A DNA stretch of 9,163 bases, taken from assembly GCA_002305335.1 (NCBI GenBank), contig DBQR01000052.1, forward strand, positions 905 to 10,067, in the 5' to 3' direction. Origin of the DNA: Clostridiales bacterium UBA1389. Lineage in GTDB: Bacteria > Bacillota > Clostridia > Oscillospirales > CAG-382. Shown here one piece after another: positions 6,206 through 9,163 of this stretch (position 1 is its first letter; each line of letters starts with the position of its first letter). The notes under the pieces are model-generated. The model ran no database searches, had not been told where the DNA came from, and saw only the letters and a list, made by a program, of their open reading frames with translations. The position numbers were made by a program, and so were the translations under genes.

Positions 6206-6293
6206 GCATTAGTAAAGGTTGTTAATTTTAATGCAATCAAACTATTTTTCGATAATATAAAGCAATAATTTTCAATATTTGTATTAAAAGAGT

Positions 6294-6322
6294 TTGCATT
6301 TTTGTTTTTTTTGTTATATAAT
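6294..6322 (+). promoter_or_regulatory. Possible sigma-A promoter
   Basis: TTGCAT (6294-6299) and a perfect TATAAT (6317-6322) lie 17 bp apart. The -35 box is weak, and the AT-rich surroundings make chance matches likely. If used, the transcript would begin near 6329 and either be a separate RNA or give hppA a leader of about 480 nt. Confidence 0.4.
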
Positions 6323-6400
6323 AACGACTGACGTTTGTGTTTCGGGACATTATTATAATGGAGCACTAAAAACAAATCACACTTCTGAACAATTGACTAT

Positions 6401-6618
6401 ATACCGCATATAACGCAGGTTTAGCCACAATGGTCACAGATACAGAAAAGGAGGGGTTTTTGCCATAACCGATGACGTAAGTACCGCAGGTCTGAATGCT
6501 GCACCGAGCGTCAGCAAGAGGACAAATGCGTTTTTGCGTTTTATTTTTCCGAAGGAATGCTCTTATCGATCCGTACCATCCCCCTCCCTGAAGAGATGCA
6601 GACATTATAACGCGGTAT
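6401..6618. repeat. Imperfect inverted-repeat-bounded segment in the hppA upstream region
   Basis: ATACCGC (6401-6407) is matched by GCGGTAT (6612-6618), and pairing continues loosely inward (ATATAACG against ATTATAAC). Nested inside, GGAGGGG (6451-6457) matches CCCCTCC (about 6581-6588). Order and orientation permit one long, weakly paired structure of about 218 nt. It could be a small non-autonomous element, a structured RNA or coincidence. No known RNA family was recognised. Confidence 0.3.
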
Positions 6619-6682
6619 CGCATATCTTATAACGGAATACTTGTTATTCAGAGCTTTGCGGAAAATTATCGGCAGAATGTAG

Positions 6683-6688
6683 TATAAT
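6683..6688 (+). promoter_or_regulatory. Candidate -10 box for hppA
   Basis: A perfect TATAAT lies 124 bp upstream of the hppA ATG. The best -35-like sequence, TTGCGG at 6656-6661, is 21 bp away, which is too far. The promoter is therefore weak, activator-dependent or misassigned. A transcript from here would begin near 6695 and include a small GTTGTA/TACAAC hairpin (6738-6757). Confidence 0.45.
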
Positions 6689-6779
6689 AGAAAGGTACTG
6701 AGCCGGCGGCAGGGAAAAAGAAAGTACTTATCCGAAAGTTGTATCCTGCTTTACAACAAATCCATGCAAAAATACTAAC

Positions 6780-6811
6780 CAAAAAGGAAAAGAGAAGGGA
6801 AAAAAGGAAAA
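6780..6811 (+). promoter_or_regulatory. Purine-only tract with hppA ribosome binding site
   Basis: From about 6780 to the ATG at 6812 the sequence is entirely A and G, with three AGG/GGG cores (about 6786, 6796-6799 and 6806). The last AAGG lies about five bases before the ATG and is the likely Shine-Dalgarno sequence. It fixes the start at 6812. An unstructured A-rich leader of this kind would favour strong ribosome loading. Confidence 0.65.
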
Positions 6812-8944
6812 ATGTCTATCACCTGGATTATCACATTATTGGGTATCATCGTTTTAACCCTTGCGTATGTGATCTGGAATTATATCCGGATTCGTAAAAT
6901 GCCAGAGGGAACGGCCGAAATGGTTGAGATGGCTGCAATCATCCGTTCCGGCGCGAGTGCATTCTTAAAAACAGAGTATAAAACCATCGGTATTGTTGTT
7001 GCAATAATTGCGTTGGCTTTATCAATGTTTGTGGAAATAACCAGCGGCATCACCTTTATTTTTGGTGCTGCCATGAGCACCTTAGCGTGTATACTGGGCA
7101 TGAAAAGTGCTACGTATGCTAACGTAAGGACAACAAATAAAGCCCGGGAAAGCATGTCCATCGGTGAAACCGTCAAGGTTGCACTGTGCGGAGGCAGTAT
7201 CTCCGGTTTAAGCGTACAAGCCTTCGGACTGCTCGGTTTGGTTGCCGTGCTTATTATCTGGGGCGGAGTCCAGCACGAAGCCCAGGGCGGCGGACTGCTG
7301 GTTAACCTCCAGGGAATCAACGCTTCCATAATGCGCGTATCAACCTACTCCCTCGGCTGTTCATTGGTCGCCATGTTTAACCGTGTCGCAGGGGGCAATT
7401 ATACAAAAGCCGCGGATATTTCCGCAGATATTCTCGGAAAAATCCGTAACGATCTGCCTGAAGACGACAGCCGCGTTCCCAACGTCATTGCCGACTTCAT
7501 AGGAGATAACGTCAATGATATTGCGGGTAACTGCTCGGATCTTCTTGAAAGCTTTGTCGCCACAATGTCCGCTTCAATTATGATTGCCGTCATCATGTTC
7601 CAGAAACTCGGCATCGAGGAAATGTTCAATCCGACTATTATTTATCCGATCATCCTTGCGGGAGCAGGTCTGTTCAGCTGTTTGATCGGTATGCTGTTTG
7701 CGAATGTAAAAAAGATGGGTAACAATCCTTCTCACGAATTGAACCTTGCCACCTGGATCTCCGCAGGGCTGACGGTTGTTCTTGGCCTGGGGGCATCCTG
7801 GCTCGTCTTCGGAAAGATGGATGCCGCTTCCTTCGAGAAATACGGCTGGGAAGCCGGCTGGTTAAGCCCGTGGATCTGCGCAGTGCTCGGACTCGCCAGC
7901 GGTGTTGCCATCGGCGCAATTACCGAGTATTATACCTCCTCCGATTATAAACCCACCAAGAAGCTTTCCGAAATGGCAACCGAAGGCGATGCCTTTGTTA
8001 TTACCAAAGGTGACGCCATCGGAAGCCGCAGCTGTCTGCTTCCCATCGTTGTGATCGGCATAGCGCTTTTCATAAGCGGCAAAGTCGGCGGCACCTATGG
8101 TATTGCCATTGCATCTCTGGGCATGCTCTCCTTCGTTGGTGCCACGGTTTCCATCGACGCTTTCGGACCTATTGCCGACAATGCGGGCGGTCTGGCTGAA
8201 AGCTGCCACCTTCCCGCCAATGTTCGTGAGATTACGGACAAGCTTGATGCCGTGGGCAACACCACCGCAGCTATCGGTAAAGGCTTTGCTATCGGCAGTG
8301 CCGCTTTTGCAACGGTCAGCCTTATCGTTTCCTATGTGGGTAACTTTGTTGCCGCGGATGCGGAAATGGTTCTTAATATAGCCAGTTTCACCGTGGTTGC
8401 CGGTGCAGTGATCGGCGGCGCTCTGGTGGAATACTTCAGTGCGATTCTTACGGACAATACTATCGAGTCGGCGCGCGCAATGGCTGACGAAGGCGACAAG
8501 CTTCTGTCTCTTCCCGGCGTAATGGAAGGAAAAGTTCGCCCTGATTATAATCGTATGATTCAAATGGCCACCCAGGGAGCCCTTCGTAAAATGCTGTTCC
8601 CCTCTGTGCTGGCAATGTTGATCCCTGTAATCGGCGGCTTTATCTTCGGTGTGGAATTTGTCGGCGGTTTGCTGATCGGTGCTACGGTCGTCGCCATCCC
8701 CCGCGCCATATTCATGGGCAACTCCGGCGGTGCGTTTGATAATGCGAAAAAGTTCATCGAATCCGGAGCGATTAAGGGACACGGCAAAGGAACGGCAGCC
8801 CATAAATCAGCCGTTACCGGCGATACTGTCGGCGACGTGCGTAAAGACGTTGTGGGTGTTGCGCTTGATATCTTTATCAAGACCATGTCAACCATCGCCA
8901 ATACCCTCGTAAGTATTTTCAAAAACTTCACTATCATTCGTTAA
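6812..8944 (+). CDS. hppA: Membrane-bound ion-translocating pyrophosphatase, K+-dependent type
   Basis: This enzyme hydrolyses pyrophosphate at the cytoplasmic face and uses the energy to pump Na+ and/or H+ out of the cell. The 710 residues form about 16 membrane helices, the usual size. Metal and pyrophosphate ligands are present: R191, K199, D202, D206, E217-D219 (PEDD), D232 and D236 (GDNVND), D243, then D643/K646 (FDNAKK), D671, D675, K678, D679 and K690. E246 follows D243 as DLLESF, the gate position seen in Na+-pumping and K+-dependent members. GNTTAAIGKG (482-491) has Ala486 where K+-independent enzymes have Lys, so K+ dependence is predicted. Oddities: R212 replaces the Glu of the DX7KXE motif, the GDN segment reads DNVND instead of DNVGD, and the C-terminal signature usually GDTVGDPFKDTSGPSLN reads GDTVGDVRKDVVGVALD. 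Monocistronic with its own terminator. Na+ versus H+ specificity cannot be fixed from sequence. Confidence 0.94.
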   Translation: MSITWIITLLGIIVLTLAYVIWNYIRIRKMPEGTAEMVEMAAIIRSGASAFLKTEYKTIGIVVAIIALALSMFVEITSGITFIFGAAMSTLACILGMKSATYANVRTTNKARESMSIGETVKVALCGGSISGLSVQAFGLLGLVAVLIIWGGVQHEAQGGGLLVNLQGINASIMRVSTYSLGCSLVAMFNRVAGGNYTKAADISADILGKIRNDLPEDDSRVPNVIADFIGDNVNDIAGNCSDLLESFVATMSASIMIAVIMFQKLGIEEMFNPTIIYPIILAGAGLFSCLIGMLFANVKKMGNNPSHELNLATWISAGLTVVLGLGASWLVFGKMDAASFEKYGWEAGWLSPWICAVLGLASGVAIGAITEYYTSSDYKPTKKLSEMATEGDAFVITKGDAIGSRSCLLPIVVIGIALFISGKVGGTYGIAIASLGMLSFVGATVSIDAFGPIADNAGGLAESCHLPANVREITDKLDAVGNTTAAIGKGFAIGSAAFATVSLIVSYVGNFVAADAEMVLNIASFTVVAGAVIGGALVEYFSAILTDNTIESARAMADEGDKLLSLPGVMEGKVRPDYNRMIQMATQGALRKMLFPSVLAMLIPVIGGFIFGVEFVGGLLIGATVVAIPRAIFMGNSGGAFDNAKKFIESGAIKGHGKGTAAHKSAVTGDTVGDVRKDVVGVALDIFIKTMSTIANTLVSIFKNFTIIR

Positions 8945-8973
8945 CTTTCCGGCGAATTGAATCCCGCCTTATA

Positions 8974-9022
8974 CGCCGCCGCAATCTGCCCTATACCGGC
9001 ATATTGCGGCGGCGGATTATTT
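8974..9022 (+). terminator. Rho-independent terminator of hppA
   Basis: A perfect 12-bp GC-rich stem, CGCCGCCGCAAT (8974-8985) with ATTGCGGCGGCG (9003-9014), continues after one mismatch into TGCC/GGCA around a 7-nt loop. It is followed by GATTATTTTT. It begins 30 bp after the hppA stop codon. Confidence 0.9.
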
Positions 9023-9110
9023 TTAATCATGATTTTGAATTTATATTTCCGTCGGAAAGCACAGCGTACATTATCGGCAACCGGGGTACATATATTTTCA
9101 GCTTTTGGGC

Positions 9111-9154
9111 AATAAAATAATGCAGTGACCGATACAAACGTATCAATCACTGCA
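9111..9154 (-). terminator. Probable terminator of a - strand gene beyond the window
   Basis: TGCAGTGA (9121-9128) pairs with TCACTGCA (9147-9154), and inside it GATAC pairs with GTATC around AAAC. On the - strand the hairpin is followed by TTATTTTATT, a U-rich tail; on the + strand no T-run follows. It therefore most likely ends a gene converging on hppA from the right, outside the window. Confidence 0.7.
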
Positions 9155-9163
9155 TCAGATCTG

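Larger units (their letters stand above)
6206..6811. other. 600-bp intergenic region upstream of hppA; no convincing gene
   Basis: The first 150 bases are very AT-rich and hold TATAAT boxes at 6317-6322 and 6354-6359. The rest is more balanced and contains an 85-codon open frame on the - strand (6366-6623) with no ribosome binding site and no recognisable family, which I do not accept as a gene. Imperfect paired segments are present (separate entry). It could hold a long hppA leader, an unrecognised small RNA or a decayed element. Confidence 0.5.

Noticed and set aside
6366..6623. 85-codon - strand frame upstream of hppA
   Set aside because: No ribosome binding site, no family resemblance, and it coincides with the inverted-repeat segment.
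6689..6811. Fluoride riboswitch controlling hppA
   Set aside because: The idea fits pyrophosphatase biology, but the conserved fluoride-aptamer segments were not found between the -10 box and the start codon.
7862..8803. 313-codon - strand frame inside hppA
   Set aside because: It is antisense to a conserved gene; its His/Asp/Arg-rich composition is what the reverse complement of Ala/Gly-rich membrane protein codons gives.

Overview
The window looks like chromosomal DNA of a low-to-mid GC Firmicute in class Clostridia, most likely an Oscillospiraceae/Ruminococcaceae-type gut or cellulolytic bacterium. The reasons are consensus sigma-A promoters, strong AGGAGG-type ribosome binding sites, a clostridial-type tmRNA, a K+-dependent-type membrane pyrophosphatase, a GH26-like lipoprotein and a REP-like 'cctcatccg' repeat. 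This placement is inference from gene content, not from a database comparison.

Left edge (1-1023): the 3' part of a large serine recombinase gene (+ strand) runs into the 3' end of the tmRNA gene ssrA (- strand). It therefore looks like the end of an integrative element that uses ssrA as its attachment site. The recombinase reading frame stays open through 130 bp of antisense tmRNA. A 23-bp copy of the tmRNA 3' end and its flank (22/23 identical) lies 66 bp upstream, inside the recombinase frame, surrounded by alternating inverted repeats.

Centre (1067-5330, all on the - strand): a consensus promoter at 5302-5330 drives a tightly packed operon in the order GH26-like lipoprotein, XerC/D-type tyrosine recombinase, acyl-ACP thioesterase, smpB. 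Gaps are 10-21 bp, and two of the ribosome binding sites overlap the preceding stop codon. ssrA follows smpB with its own consensus promoter in the 111-bp gap, so the two partners of trans-translation (SmpB protein and tmRNA) sit side by side. The predicted degradation tag ends in AAAA rather than the usual ALAA.

Right half (5340-9163): a non-coding stretch with a REP-like palindromic repeat, then a + strand gene with its own promoter and terminator for a small four-helix membrane protein (phage_holin_4_2/YvlD-like family). Next comes a 600-bp intergenic region with weak promoter candidates and an imperfect inverted repeat but no convincing gene. It is followed by a full-length membrane-bound ion-pumping pyrophosphatase (hppA) with a strong terminator. 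The last 45 bp hold a hairpin that probably terminates a - strand gene lying beyond the window.

No CRISPR array, tRNA, insertion sequence or defence system was found. The most unusual parts are the recombinase/ssrA junction and the departures from consensus in the pyrophosphatase.
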